A stretch of DNA of 64,000 nt from Cheilinus undulatus (GCF_018320785.1 NC_054869.1:15138698-15202697), one strand, 5' to 3'; positions 14,552-27,879 are shown, counted from the stretch's first letter. The notes: a model not told the origin generated them from the sequence alone. Program-made: numbers and translations.

Positions 14552-15248
14552 GGAGATGGATGTAACTGCAGGCTCACAGGCAGTGGTTTCAGGACCGTAC
14601 ATCTAGGGTCGCAGATTCAGGACCCTCCTTGCCCACATAGATGTTGTTTATGAGCATTTGTTTTTACCCTCTGCAGCGGCTTTATTGCAGTTGCTACCAT
14701 TCATGATAGCGGGAACGACACACAGCAAGATTATACATTTTGGAGAATCTAAGCAATTGAACATCATGTTGCAGGATGGGATTGTGTAACATTATTGATA
14801 AGACAACAATACTGGTATTAAGGAAACTAATGCCATTAGAAATTAGCTAACGTTACCCTAAATTTTACATATATATATTTCCTTGCATTTCTCCCTCCCT
14901 CAAGTGTCTCTGAAGCCTTTGCCAAGTCCTGTCCCCCGGTTTTGTTCTTAATGTTCTGTTTGTTCATTAGTTGATGTGTTGTATTTAGTGGAAAATAAAG
15001 AAAAGTTTGAGACTTTGGGAAAAAATGGCCATGTATAAAAACAGTTATATAAAATGAAAGGGAAACACTCATACAACAAAAAGAACATCAAGTTAACTTT
15101 AAATTCTTGCCTATTAAAGTCATGTCAACTCAAGCAACTTGTTTAATTGCAATGCTCATGCACTTTGCCGGGTGGCACTGCTGTGAAAAACTCAGGCCTT
15201 AGTTCTAGGTCCTGAATCTGCTGCCTGCAAGTCTGCAGATACATCCTA
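14552..15248. mobile_element. MITE-like element with about 45-bp terminal inverted repeats
   Basis: The left end (GGATGTAACTGCAGGCTCAC) is repeated inverted at the right end (CTGCAGATACATCC near 15,247), with further matching to about 45 bases. Interior of about 600 bases without a recognisable protein. The first 70 bases of the window match the same terminus. Confidence 0.65.
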
Positions 15249-16021
15249 TTGGGTTCCCTGAGGCTAAACAGCACTGCCACACTGCCTCTTAGTGGCTACA
15301 AGAGGAGTTGCATATGGAGTTCATGTTTTACTTTGTAAACATGGACAAATGCAATCCAGAGTCACAGAAATGCCTCCAACAACCAGCAGAAAATGTTTGA
15401 CTGTGTAAAGTCTAATAATTCAAATTAAGATATGAGACTGGACGTCATAAGGCAAAAGTTTTAAAATTCAATATGATTCTAGAAAAATCCCACCATATTA
15501 GATACCCATTTAGTTACCTCTGTAATAAAACAAGAAGTCCTAGGCTCTCAATATGAGGACCTTTCTTGTTTTCAGTCATCAAAAATTGTAAGCAAACTCC
15601 TGAACAGAGTCTAACTGCACAGATGCTTTTGCAGCATTTTGGTTTGCTTGCATTTTTTGATTGCCTGATGCCAGTACATTTGAACTAAATCTATCAAAGC
15701 TGACCAAAGAAATGGCTCTCAAAGATGCTCAAAGAGAATGTGTTAAACTGAAGCTGTTAGATAGCATCAATGGGAGTCTGCAGTCACCTGTGTCACAGAG
15801 CCGCTCATGAGAAAACAACTGGAGTGCTAACTCCACCTCATGAGGGTTAAAAATGAATCAACAACAAAAACAAAACAGTACATTCCTGTTGGTGCCATTA
15901 AGATTAAATCTGCTACAGTCTGTCAATGTTATCTAAATCATGCATATATTACTGCTGATGCTTTACCATACAGATAAATGTTACTATCATGTCATTATTA
16001 TGGTAATTTCACTGTTGCATG
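15249..16021. other. no gene recognised
   Basis: Unique-looking AT-rich sequence between the MITE and the SINE. No open frame of interest, no splice-consistent exon and no repeat that I can name. Confidence 0.4.
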
Positions 16022-16207
16022 CAGGGTTTTTTTGTAGGGTGGGAGGCATCCCTCATTTTGATGGTACACCCCAAGAGAGACAGAAAACATGGGAAGAGAT
16101 ATCGACCAAACAGCGCTGGGATCAGGATTTGATCCTGTGTTCAGTGTGTCAAGGACTCCAGCCCCTGGACATGAGTGCCTGCTCTACCAACTAAGCTAAA
16201 CCGACAC
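16022..16207 (-). mobile_element. tRNA-derived SINE
   Basis: On the minus strand the head reads GGTGTCGGTTTAGCTTAGTT, with an A-box-like TAGCTTAGTTGG and a B-box-like GGATCAAATCC, followed by a non-tRNA body. Resembles the fish SINE fragment at 61,330-61,500. Confidence 0.6.
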
Positions 16208-18484
16208 CTGCATGTTTTATTAAATTCATATGCAGTGTTTAAATTAGAATGATGCTTTCCTCAGCCATTAAGTATGGCCATCTCACTCTGCCACATTCGT
16301 CAGTCTGTTTTCATCATTTGACAAAATTTTTTTATGCCACCCTACCCCATTTTTATGACTGTACTCTGGGTTTTAATGTGTTTTTAAACCTGTTTTTATG
16401 TGTTGCTTGAGCCTTGTTTAAGAAGAATTTCTGCCACTTCTTGACGAGACATTAAAGTGTGTCTATCCATCTTAATCTATAATGTGAGACACTGTACTTC
16501 AGTCGGTGCATTTACAAGAGACTGTCCATTGGCTGTCGCTCACTTGAGTAGATGGCGATTACATACAAGAGGAAAAAATACTCTGCAAATATACCTGGGT
16601 GACCCACCCCGGTATAGTCTATGTTTGGGCCAAAAATTGAGTCTGAAATAAAACTTGTAAGCCTGAGGGCACCATCGGCGGAAGGGAGGATTGACACAAC
16701 CCTGGTTGTTCTCTGGATGTCCTTGGATATTACCAGGGTCATGGGAAAATAATCGGTTGAAAAAAAAAAAAGTCCAACCTCATAGGAGGAGGAAGGGGGC
16801 AAGTTAACAAAGCACATGCTACCGTTCAGGTGGGTAGTAGGGTTGCTACAAGCCCCTGGTCGTGTTGTGGATGTCCCAAGGGCCCAAAAACCACAGGCAG
16901 TCTCTGGGCCTATCACCAGTGGTGAAATGCCCAGGCAAAGAAATGCTGTTAAGCTAAGCGACACACATATGTGTTAAGATGTGTCGACACTGACTCTGGC
17001 TGCCCCTCCCCTCTCCAGCCCTGGTTATGGCACACAGAGCACCGTGATGAACGCTCATTACCCTACATGCTTAAACTAATGCACATGACTGTATTTAATG
17101 ACCTGTACCATATTTCTGGGGCAATTTCAAGACAGAGGTAAAACAAACCCATAGGCCTTAAAAGGAGCAATACAACAACGGCAACAAACTTTATAAGCAG
17201 TCAATTTAATCCAATAAAAAAAAAAGTATTGGTCCACAGGCAGCAATTCAAGTCAACAAAGGTTAACACGATTAACAAAAATGTTCTTCACCAACTGTTT
17301 TCTCATGCATGTAAAATATCCTCCCCATAAATGGATCAAAAGAGAAAACAGAATGTGCAGAATTCAGACAGTAGCGCCGATGGCCTACATAGACCTTGTG
17401 CATAGAAAGTGTGCCGTGCATCGATACTAATCATGACCTGAGACGATTAATGACGTGTACACAGAAGTTTTTCCTTCATCTACCAACCATGAGGGCCACG
17501 TTTTGAAAACGTGCGTTTGCATTTTTACATTGTTAGTGAGTCTAGATTCCATCTTCTATCTGTGACAGAATGTGAGATCTGATATCAGCGCTCTTTAACC
17601 TACAGATGAGCAGACAAACTGATCAGACTGGAGCTTCTCCAGTGTGGAATAATTAAACAGTTTCAATGTAAATAAGTGACAAACAGTCAGTGCTGATGGT
17701 GCTAATTTTCTGCATCATGGGATACGTTCAAATCCTCAAGGTCAAACTGCAACACACCTTTTTCTGTGTTTAGTTTACCCCAACAATCTCTGTAAATCAT
17801 TAGCTGCATTGAAAATAATCGTTAAATAGGGATGATAAAAGTTTAAAGTAGCATAAAGTAATAATGAAAGCAGCTGAATGCCAACTTTCACATTCAAGAT
17901 TAGTAAACAAACCAATAAAATTGAACTTCAGACTTCATTCGTAAGTACTGTTTAGCTGATTGATTAACCAGTATTTTAATGTTGGTTGAAGCTCTTTCCT
18001 CCACACGAAGAATCATTAGTGAGTGTACATTTAGTTTGATCAGTCTGCAGCTCTGCTTCTGTTTGCAAAGAGATTTTTCTTCAATGTATTTTCAAAATAA
18101 ATCATTCTTTAGTAAGTTTATATAAACAAAATAACGTATTTGTAGAAGTAATCATTCTGCTATAATTTCAGTTTTTAAGTACTTTGAACCTTCTGTGCCA
18201 AATGTGTAAAACAGTAAATTTCTGCTCTAATGGTCAATAACATGAAAAAAATTAAGAGCTTTAAAATGCACCATCTGTTTCGTGTTTAGGAGAAAATAAC
18301 GGCATTAAAAAACTCATGCATACGGTCTAAACTACATAAATACATGGGCGATCTTCCTACACTAAAACTCCTCAACAGGTTATAAGCAATATGTGATGTT
18401 TAAATGCTCCAGTACATTAAATGTCATGTTTGACTTATGGAAGGGAAATCAGGGAGAGTATGCAGAAGTTTTTCTGCATTTTGA

Positions 18485-18855
18485 AAATAATCAAAAACAA
18501 GAACTGACCCAAGAATAGATGCCTGTGATTTTTATTAAGAGGGTGCAATTTTACTCATATCCTTCTGGCGCAATAAATCCTGGTATCATGACTACCCTAG
18601 GCTCTCCCTTTTCATGTATTTATAACAAGATATATACAGAAAATCTGACACTGGATTTAATACCTTTTAAGACCTTTTTTAAAGACCCCCTTCATACATT
18701 TCAAGCCCTATTGTATTCTCAATTTCTAACCAGTTACATTAAGGACAACAGCTACTGTTTTGGCTGATGGTAAGAAAGGAATGTGACAAAAAAGAAAATG
18801 CTAGAAGTATTCTTATTGTAGTATGTGAATAAAGTTTTATTTGAGTGTTTAGGAA
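18485..18855. mobile_element. unclassified insertion in copy B
   Basis: About 370 bases present in copy B but missing in copy A (near 3,555). It contains two AAGACC-type motifs near 18,665-18,690, as seen in some fish non-autonomous elements. Ends and family are not certain. Confidence 0.4.
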
Positions 18856-19449
18856 AAAGACTATGAGAAAAAAAGAACCAGCTACCATAAGGTAGCTGAA
18901 TGGAAGATCTTATTTTTATAACAGAGCTGCAGTAGCTCTTAAAAATCTTTTGCAAGGTGTGTCTCCTCTGGCAAGAACAAAGCAGACAAAGCCTCAGAGC
19001 TATGCACAACTGATGAAGAATATGCGCACTATGCATCTTATAGGAGCACCCAAAGTTAGGAGGGGCAACGTGTCACTCAGTGGAAAGCTTCACTCAGGGT
19101 AAAAACGTGTCTCACATCAACTACATGAGCAAAGGAACCCTAGCAGGGATCCCTGTATGACAGGCAGCATCCAAACACAACTGAACACATTCTGCATGAA
19201 AGCATCTGGCTGCCCAAGGGCATGATGGGAAACTTTTCCCACACATCCCCCCAGATTTGAAACCACAGAGGGCAGAGCTTAGATCCGTTGACTCATTACA
19301 GAGTTGAACTAACACTGGTGGATCAAAACTGTCCAATAACACTGAAGACCATTTCACTCAGAATGAAGGTAAAATTACAATTTTAAAGTTTAAGTTAACT
19401 AAGAATTATTCAACCCTTAGATATTGATACTCCGGTTTTTGCTGTCAAC

Positions 19450-19630
19450 AGAAATGGAAAAAGTACAAGACTATTGTACTCAAGAAAAAAAGTTACTCTG
19501 GTTCGAACCTACTTAGAAGAAGTTGAAGTTCTAATTTTAAAATGTACTCATAAAAGTACAAAGTACACTTAAAAAAACTACCCAATTGTAGTAATTAGAG
19601 TAAATTTAATTAGCTACTTTCCATCCCTGA
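19450..19630. mobile_element. short MITE-like repeat, copy B
   Basis: Counterpart of the element at 4153-4333, with the same ends and orientation. Confidence 0.6.
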
Positions 19631-19874
19631 TTAACTGATTCAATATCGCTCAAAAAAATGTTAATTTTAGGAGTTTTAATGATACATTTAACTTAAAAAG
19701 ACAAAATCATTAATATCATAGAATAATGTGTTTTTCCAGCCATATATTGAAAGTAAACTAATATCAAACAACTCATGCAATATTAATCACACAACATTTC
19801 AATTTTTGTAACTTTGTTTAGAAGTTCAACAAAAAAAGAAAACACAATGGCATTACAAATTTAATATTCAATTC

Positions 19875-19880
19875 TTTATT
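19875..19880 (-). terminator. candidate polyadenylation signal, NEURL3-like copy B
   Basis: AATAAA on the minus strand, in the same position relative to the gene as in copy A. Confidence 0.45.
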
Positions 19881-20247
19881 TTAGATAAGAAATATTAAAA
19901 ACATCCTCAAAAGGAAAAAAATAAGTTATAAAACATAGATTGATTTAAGATTTACAGAATTATACAAGGACAGATTTCCTTCATTTCCTTTACAGATTCA
20001 AAGGATAAGTGCATTTTTCCTTTTTCTCTTGCTTCCCTATTTCTTTCACATCATGTAAATAAACCTTCACCTTCACTTTAACATTTCACATTTTATCTCA
20101 CACGTCTGTACAGTATTTACACATTGAAAAACATGTTCACATCTTAATAAAGTGCTTGTTTGAGCTCATAGCGTTTTCTTGTTGCTGTCACTCAGTATAG
20201 CTTGTACTCTGGTGATTGAGTTATCCTCACATCGTCCTCTCCTCCAA

Positions 20248-22332
20248 TCAAAGTTTGACGGGATATCGGCATAGCGGGCAGCTGCCGAGCTCATGGATGA
20301 CCCTTGGGGCACAATGGATACACAGACACCGGTGACCACATGGCAGAGCTACTCTGGCCTGATTTCCCAAGCACACCACACAGCAATCTACCAGGAAAAG
20401 AACAGACAGACAAGATGTAAGTTGATTTCAAACTCTTCCTCCAAACACGTTTGTACAAGAAAAAAAATATTTAAGATCAAAGTGGAAGATTTTCTTACCT
20501 GTCTGGTTGTCTGTTTTTAGTAAAGAGATGCTTTCTTTAATGTTGGAGTCTGAACTGTAGAATTTGCAGTCATCAGGTGGAGTGATGCGTGCAGGTGCAG
20601 GACAGGAGGTTTTTGTCCCAGACCATGAGTCTTTCTTTGAGCCTGCAGCAAAGAGTTGAGATGAACTTCAGTAAAGAAATGCTTCACTTTACAAGTGCAT
20701 TTGTCTTAGAAAAAACGGTCCTGCAGCAGATGATGACTCATTGTTATTTGCCTTTAAACTCACCCAGTAGGAAGATGGAGCGCGTTTTTCCGTAGACATC
20801 GATCATGGCCCACAGCGGCTTGCTGAGGTCCACCCCTTCCACCAGCTTGTGTTTGCTGCAGTTGCGTCCAGAGACGTAGATTTTGCCCTTAGAGGAGAAC
20901 CAGAATTCTAGCTCTGAACCTTCGATGCACAAGGACTCCTGAAGAACAGCAGCCCAGTGTCCGGGGGTGTTGGTCAGATCGGGCATGGCCATGCTGGGGA
21001 GAGGCAAAGATCTGGAGGAAGGTGAGACATTAGTGAAGCCCACACGCAGAGCTCCGTGCCAGTTCACCACATCCTCCTCCACCCGCAGACGGATCTTCTC
21101 CATGGGCTTCACTGTGCGGCTGCTGAACACCAGGCCGTTCTTGAACGTTTCCCCCTTCCTCTCTGCCAGGCGGCAGCCCTGACTCAGGTGGATCCTTTCG
21201 CCCATAGCCGAGCTGTGGAAGGTGAGAGGACCGAGGCAGCCCCAGCCGCACCTATGTGCCTGCACTGGCAGAACGTCTGCAAACGAACAAACAAAGGCAT
21301 GGTGATTAATGTGGACATGCAAGACATGTTTGCACTAACAAATTCTTGGACACCCGAGTCAGACAGAAAACACAAGAACAACAAGATGGAAAGTTTTATT
21401 TTCAGTGACATCTTCAGACAAAACAGAGCAATTTATTAACCTTCACTTTTGGAATCAAAGTTAAAAAAGCTTCAAACTCTGCATCAGATCATTTTGCATC
21501 GATATTGATATGCATCGTCCCTTTTAAATTGAAAATGTAAGTCTAACAGTAATCTGTTACATAAGGTCAAATCATGAGGCAATCATCTCCTCTGTCTTTA
21601 TCTGCACCGGATTTAAACATTAATCATTTGCTTCAAAATAGAAATAAAATAATTCTGGAGGACGTTTTACAGCTTTAACTGCTGATAAGCTTGTAAACAA
21701 GTAAGAATGAAAGTATCACCCTTGTACTTTCAATTTTGCAGAGGATATGATGGCGCACCCTTAATGCAAAGCAAATCATGAGGGTGAGTTCTGCATCTTA
21801 CCAGAGAATATCATCATTTATCTAAAGAGAAACTACAGCTTATTATTACCTATCAGTCGGCAGGCTTACTGGAAGATTTATCTCACAGGCGTTGCACGTG
21901 GCACGCCATACCATTAACCTACATACCTTACGTCTTGTATGTAAACTCTCTGACTCAGGCTGAGAGTTTCCTGTAAAGCAGGCTGCTTCTAGTAATGTCT
22001 TATCTTCATGACAACACAGTGGGAATACTCTGCAAATTCCCCTTTTGTCTCATGTCTCTTTCTTCAGAGCTTTTCTACTACTGATGAGTAATGACTAGAG
22101 TATAAACAACCCACAAATGTCTTATTATTGTAAGAACTTCATGTAAGTGTTAATATTTAGATCAATAATTTATCAAAATAAAACAAAAAATAATCTGGAT
22201 CCATACAAAAAATGATACAGAATACTTTCTTATTTAAAGCAGGATTATAAAAACAGTTACCCGTAAATATAAATTATATAAAAAAAGAATAAAAGTCTCA
22301 CCAGAGTTCCTATTGACGCTCCTCGTCATCAT
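20248..22332 (-). CDS. neurl3-like: NEURL3-like E3 ubiquitin ligase, copy B (four coding exons, shortened C-terminus)
   Basis: Second copy of the NEURL3-like ligase. Exons: 22332-22302, 21276-20764, 20642-20499 and 20387-20248. The two central exons have the same lengths as in copy A (513 and 144 bases). The first exon has one extra codon. The Neuralized repeat differs from copy A at only a few residues, for example an arginine for cysteine in MEKIRLRVEED. All eight RING ligands remain. A TGA at 20250-20248 replaces the serine codon that follows PVKL, so the last seven residues of copy A are lost and the product is 275 residues. Intron 1 is 1,025 bases against 503 in copy A. The open frame, intact splice sites and intact RING argue for a functional gene, not a pseudogene. 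Expression cannot be judged from sequence. Confidence 0.88.
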
Positions 22333-22419
22333 CTTGAAGAGTTAGTCTGTGTTTTTCTTGTGTCCTCAGAGTTTCGCTCTCGTCTGAATAATCCTTTAAC
22401 TGTCATGAAGAGGGAGTGT

Positions 22420-22640
22420 TCGCTGCTTTTAAAACAGACCACGTGCAGATTCAAAACAAAGCAGCCAGCCCTACATCACATGGAAAGGGAAATAGGCGGG
22501 ACCAGGGGAGGAGTAAACTTTGGAAATTTACCCAAAAGTTTTAGGTCAGGGAGTGTAGAGCGCCAGCAGTTTTCTTGTTTATCTTGTGTTTCTGAGACCT
22601 TTAGAGCCATAGTGCACACATAAAACCTCAACGTGAGACC
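22420..22640 (-). promoter_or_regulatory. candidate upstream region of NEURL3-like copy B
   Basis: Sequence just upstream of the first coding exon and shared with copy A. It contains a palindromic E-box CACGTG at 22440-22445 and an NF-kappaB-like stretch (TGGAAATTTACCC, from about 22521). In copy A the same two elements lie at 6620-6625 and from about 7082, but the inserted MITE at 6654-7035 separates them. The promoter role is inferred from position and conservation between copies only. Confidence 0.3.
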
Positions 22641-23199
22641 CCACCTCAGCAGTTTGTGATCTCTGCTCACATGTATTAAAGTTTCAGTTTCATTTTGAGT
22701 AAACATCTTGTGATTTTGTTTAAAAAGATAAAGAGATCATGAGATCAATCAGAGAACTGAAAATACAGCAGTTATAGTTTGACTCAGACTTTATTTTCTT
22801 AAATGCACCCTGTTGTCATTATTTTTATGTAATTTATGTATTTGACTCTTCATTAAGCTTAACTTATATATCAATTAACAGTCTTCTGAACGTGTTTTAG
22901 AAAGTTAAGATATTCATGAGCATTTCTTTGCACCAACAAAACTGAGTCAATCCAACAATATACCAGTGCTTTGTGTTGAATATGGCTGTGTTGTTTAGGT
23001 TTAGTCTTGCTGAGTTATTAGCATGCAGTCATTAGCATTTTTTATTAGCATGATAAGATAAAAAATATCCCATTCCAACAGAGATAAAAGTGGAAAAGGT
23101 AGGAGGAACTGTGGCTATATTCTGGGACTGTTTGTATTGAAATTCATTAATACAACACTAAATAAGCATGTAATATATACATAAAACAAGGAAATTTAC

Positions 23200-23201
23200 A
23201 G

Positions 23202-23241
<40 letters not shown>

Positions 23242-23252
23242 ATATATATATA
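23200..23252. repeat. (TA)n microsatellite
   Basis: About 50 bases of nearly pure TA, next to a short duplication of AAAACAAGGAAAT. Present only in copy B; copy A has a few TA units near 7,735. Confidence 0.9.
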
Positions 23253-25879
23253 AAACAAGGAAATGCTTAAGTACATCAACACCCACATTAGAACACTGGT
23301 ATGGAATAATAATGGAGATAGATATGAAATTGAAAAACAGACTTATTCTTTGAGGATCCAAAACAGAACTTCTATCAAATTTGGAATAAGTGGACTGAAT
23401 TTATTGCACCACTATGTACAGATTTTTGTGCAGCTCCGCCAAACTATTCACACTCCCTCTCCCCTCAAATGGGCTTCCTACACTCCCATGGTTCTTGTGA
23501 AAAAAGTTAAAATGCTATTTTTGTGATTAGAATAAGCAAGAAAGGCTCAGATTTAAAAGGCTAACAGTAGAAATAGAAGAATACACTGGAGTGTAAGTCA
23601 AATATGTATATTTTTCGACAGATCTACTGGTGTGTATGTAAACTGATGGTGTGATGCATAATTTCTAACAAATTAACAGAACTGATAGACTGTGAGAGGA
23701 GTAAGCAGATCCACAAAGGCCAGGAGGCTTTAAACTATTACTTCTAGTGCAAAGACTCTCGAAAAAAACTGAACTAAAAAGGTACTGCTCTGAAAAATCT
23801 CAGGAAACTGTACTTGTGTGAAACTGTGTTCAAATAAAAGCATATTTACTACTAAGATATATATACATATTCCAGCACACAACCTGTCTTTTCTATCAGA
23901 TTTTGCTCATATTTGAAGTTTCAAATAAAAACTTGGGGTTTATTTTCACATGAACATCACTGAGGCATCATTGTGGGTTTTTGTGCACAAATAAAGCTGC
24001 CATGATTAGACTCAGGCAGTCACATAAAACACTAAATGTTTATTCTCTACAGCTTTTTCTTTGTGTTGAAACTGGCAGTGGATGTCATAATTTTCTTTTT
24101 GATCATGTGATTAAAAAAAGTGAATTACCATTGTATGTCATGAATTTATTATTATGTAAAGCTGACAGGTAAAGGTCATGCAGACCTTAATGTGCAATTT
24201 TGTGCACAAATAAACCAAAATATATGCCACTTATAGTGTGAAGTACACGCAGCCCTTTTTTCCATTATTGCCATATGTGTTTTTTTATATTTATATTGTA
24301 GGATGTTTAAGATGAAAAGCTGTAGTTTAGTTACAAAATATTTTCTTATCTTAATTTATATTTTATTGTCTTGAGTTTTTTTTTTTCAAGATTTTGCTCT
24401 GTGTTTTATATGGTCAGTGGTGTTGTCTAGGTTAAGTTGTCATATTTTCTGTTGCTTTTAATGCTCTTTAGATTAATTTGACAATAATATAATTTAAAAA
24501 AACAACAATAAAATCAGATGAACAATATAAAAAAAACAAAAAAACAAAAATGAAAATGTATAATACCTGGAAATCAATGAATTTATTTATTGATTTATTA
24601 CTAATATAAACCTGTACATTTGTCGGTCAATAAATAATGCCTGAGTTATTTATTTACTTTTTTAAATAACATGTCTGAAAAAAATGTACTAAATGTCATA
24701 ATTTTTCACATAATGCCACAAACTGTCCTGATTTAGCTTTAATGTGCTTCATTTTCTTAACATGTCATTGTTTTGTGATTGTGTTTTACGCTGACAAACA
24801 GAGATCATGTCACATTTGTGTACATTTTCATGCACCAAATTAAAGTGACTGTGCATCAATTACAGTTTAATTAGGAATACTTATGAGACCTTTTTTTTCT
24901 TAAATCTGCTCTAATTGTCTTGTTTTTATGTGATGTTGTCTTTTTTATTTTTAAAAATCATAAGTTGTTTCTTGCAGTATGCAACTGTCTAAAGCTTTCA
25001 TTTATGACTTCAGTGAATTAACTCATCTTTACAATAAAATGTGATGCACCTTTTCCTTCTCTTCAAATGTTTTACTTCCTTTACAATAAAGTGAATTCAA
25101 TACAAGAAATTCCTGACCCAGACTTTCCCATTTCATCATATTTGTAGTGCAACTGGCCCACCAGGAAAAGCAATAAAATCTGACCTCCTTTAAGAGAAAC
25201 ACTGGCAAAGTCACTGAAATAAAAACATGATGGAAAATTACTGTGACTTCACCTCTACTTCCTAACTCCCTCTGTGGTTTTCAAGGAACTTCATACGTGT
25301 TTCAGTGTTGTGAAAACGAAAAGTATGAGTGTTCATACCTTTGCAATTCCTGGTGTCTGCTCTGTAATCATGGATCGGCGTTTACAGCGCTCTGTCGCCC
25401 TCTACAGGAAAGAATCCCTGTCATTCCTGAGGTTTTCATTGGTCGGCTGTCTGGCTCAGTCTAAGAGTGTAGCCATGTCTGGAATTAGAGGGTGACATCA
25501 TCACTCCTGGAAAGTTACAAGGCTTTCCACTACAGTGACTAAAAAGCACGTGTCTTTTCCCAAAAAATTCCCTACATCCAAACAGTCAGACAGACATGTA
25601 GAGTTAACCTGGAAGTGAGGGCATGTTTGAACATGTTTAAGTTAAGAAAAAGGAGGTTTTATCACTGTACACAATGTCTTTGACTCTTGGTTTTAATATC
25701 TGTTCTTTCAAAATAATAGAGAATGCAGCCTCAAATCATTAAGTAAAAGTGTGTCCATCCTGAAAAGCAAAACAAACTGTATGATCAACATTTATTTATT
25801 TTTTCAGTGTCAATTAATTGGCAAACAATAAAATCAATCATTAAGTTTTATCTTAATCAATAACAATACTTTGTCAGTT

Positions 25880-27720
25880 ATTCCCAGATATACAGAAAAA
25901 AAAGTAACCACGCCCTGGATGTTTTACCTTTTTATTGATTGTATAAATCAATCAGCGTCATCATAATTTGTCTTTTCTTAAAAAAAATATCTTCAATGTA
26001 AAAGTGAAAACAGTTTCCAACAAAGTAATGTCAATTAAATGAAAATATATAATGTAAAATAAGTGACTGCATACATTTTAGACTGGATATCAGTTCTTGT
26101 AAATGATATCAAGCTTCCAGAAACAAGCATCTACAATAAAACAAACACGCTGTGTAAAGGTTGCCTGGAACGTCTCGTACATTTATTGGCTTTTATGTGC
26201 AGACTTAAGTTTCATTTTTACTGTTTGAGAACGATTATTGCTTCTAATGTACCGCAAGTTAATCAGTTTTGTTTTCAATCATCTTTGTTTCCTGCAATTA
26301 ACCTGATCAGGTTTGGGTTGAGTGGCATACAGCGCCTATGAAAAGTATTCAGTTGTGGAAATCTTTCCCTTGTATTGCTTGTATAAATTAATCATGTTCA
26401 AAATACAAATTTTTTTTTTTTTTTACAAAAAAAGTACAAAAACTCTCTTTGATATCAAAGTGAAAACAGTTTCCAACAAAGTAATGTCAATTAAATGAAA
26501 ATATATAATGTAAAATAAGTGACTGCATACATTTCAGACTGGATATCAATTCTTGTAAATGATATCAAGCTTCCAGAAACAAGCATCTATAAAAAAACAA
26601 ACACGTTGTGTAAAGGTTGCCTGGAACGTCTCGTACATTTATTGGCTTTTATATGCAGACTTAAGTTTCATTTTTACTGTTCAAATTATCACTTCTCATG
26701 TACCGCAAGTTAATCAGCTTTGTTTTTAATCAGCTTTGTTTCCTGCAATTAACCTGATAAGGTTTGAGTTGAGTAACATTCAGTGCCTAAAAAAGTATTC
26801 AGCACCTTGGCTGTTTTACCCTTTTATTGAGTTTATAAACCAATCCTGGTCAATGTAATTAGTTTATTTTTTTTTTTTGCATGTTCACCCCCTTCAAGTC
26901 AGTATTTAGTAGATTCACCTTTAGCTCCAATCACAGCACTGAGTCCGTGTGGATAGGTCTCAATCAGGCTTGTACATCTGGACGCTGTAATTTTACTCCA
27001 TTCTTTGCAGAACTGCTCAAGCTTGTCAGGTTGCACAGAAATAAGGTGTGAACAGCCCTTTCAAGTCCAGGCACAAATCCTCTATTAAATTGAGGTCTGG
27101 GCTGTGACTCACACCTTCTTCATTTCTGTGTAGCTTTTTGCCGTTTCATTGTCTTGCTGCCAGATTTAATCTGAGATTTCCTCAGCATTGACTTTCTCTT
27201 TGCCACTCTCCCATAAAGCTCTGACTATTGAAGAACCTGGGAAACCGTTGTTTTATGCGTCTCTCCATCTTATCTGCTTAAGCTTGTAACTCCTTCAGAG
27301 TTGTCATAGGTGCATGTCCCTGCAGCCTCTGTAAAGTAGGTAATTCATTTCTAAGTTAATTACTATTTATGTCACTAATTTAAAATTACATATTTTTAAC
27401 TGTATTCAATTACTTTGTAGACATCTGTTTTCACCTTGACATTAAAGAGGGTTTTTTGTACATTTTTTGTCAAAAAAAATACTTTGAACATGATAGATTT
27501 ATACAAGCAAACAAGGGTCAAATATCCACAACTGAATACTATTTATAGGCACTGTGTGCTACTCAACTTAAACCTGATCAGGTTTATTAAAGGAAACAAA
27601 GCTGATAAACTGGTGGTAAACAGTAACCAGAAACCTTTACATGTGCAGTCATAAATGCTCGTTTCTGAAAGCTTCATATCATTTACAAGAATTGATATCT
27701 AGATTTAATATGACTTATAA
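25880..27720. mobile_element. compound Tc1/mariner relic with tandem and inverted parts
   Basis: A unit of about 455 bases is tandemly repeated (25,900-26,345 and 26,345-26,800; both contain GACTGGATATCA). Tc1-type ends at about 26,329-26,470 recur inverted at 27,420-27,557. The flank of the left end also recurs inverted at 27,558-27,720. A minus-strand transposase remnant lies at about 26,880-27,330, recognisable only by short pieces. No intact protein. Confidence 0.75.
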
Positions 27721-27879
27721 TCGACTTATGACATATGACTTATACTAATTTGTGTATTTTTTGACTGACTGGATCCAGATTAAGGTAAAATTGAGGATGG
27801 CTCTTTAATTAAAATGTTTAAGGCAATGTTTGACTGGAGAACTGCAAGGTGCAACTGAGTTGACTCATTTTGGGCTTTG

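Larger units (their letters stand above)
16645..25225. repeat. segmental duplication, copy B
   Basis: Direct duplicate of copy A in the same orientation. It lacks the Tc1, MITE and LINE insertions seen in copy A, so it largely preserves the unit before those insertions. It has its own insertion near 18,485-18,855, about 725 extra bases in intron 1 of the gene (21,365-22,090), and a TA microsatellite at about 23,200-23,252. The stretch 23,722-25,057 has no counterpart in copy A and no recognised gene. Confidence 0.9.

Noticed and set aside
16110-16205. Possible tRNA gene on the minus strand
   Set aside because: A-box and B-box are present, but the arms do not pair well and a SINE body follows. 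It is a tRNA-derived SINE.
25243-25495. Two overlapping 73-codon open frames
   Set aside because: No family resemblance, no splice context; at the right edge of the duplicated unit without a preserved partner in copy A.
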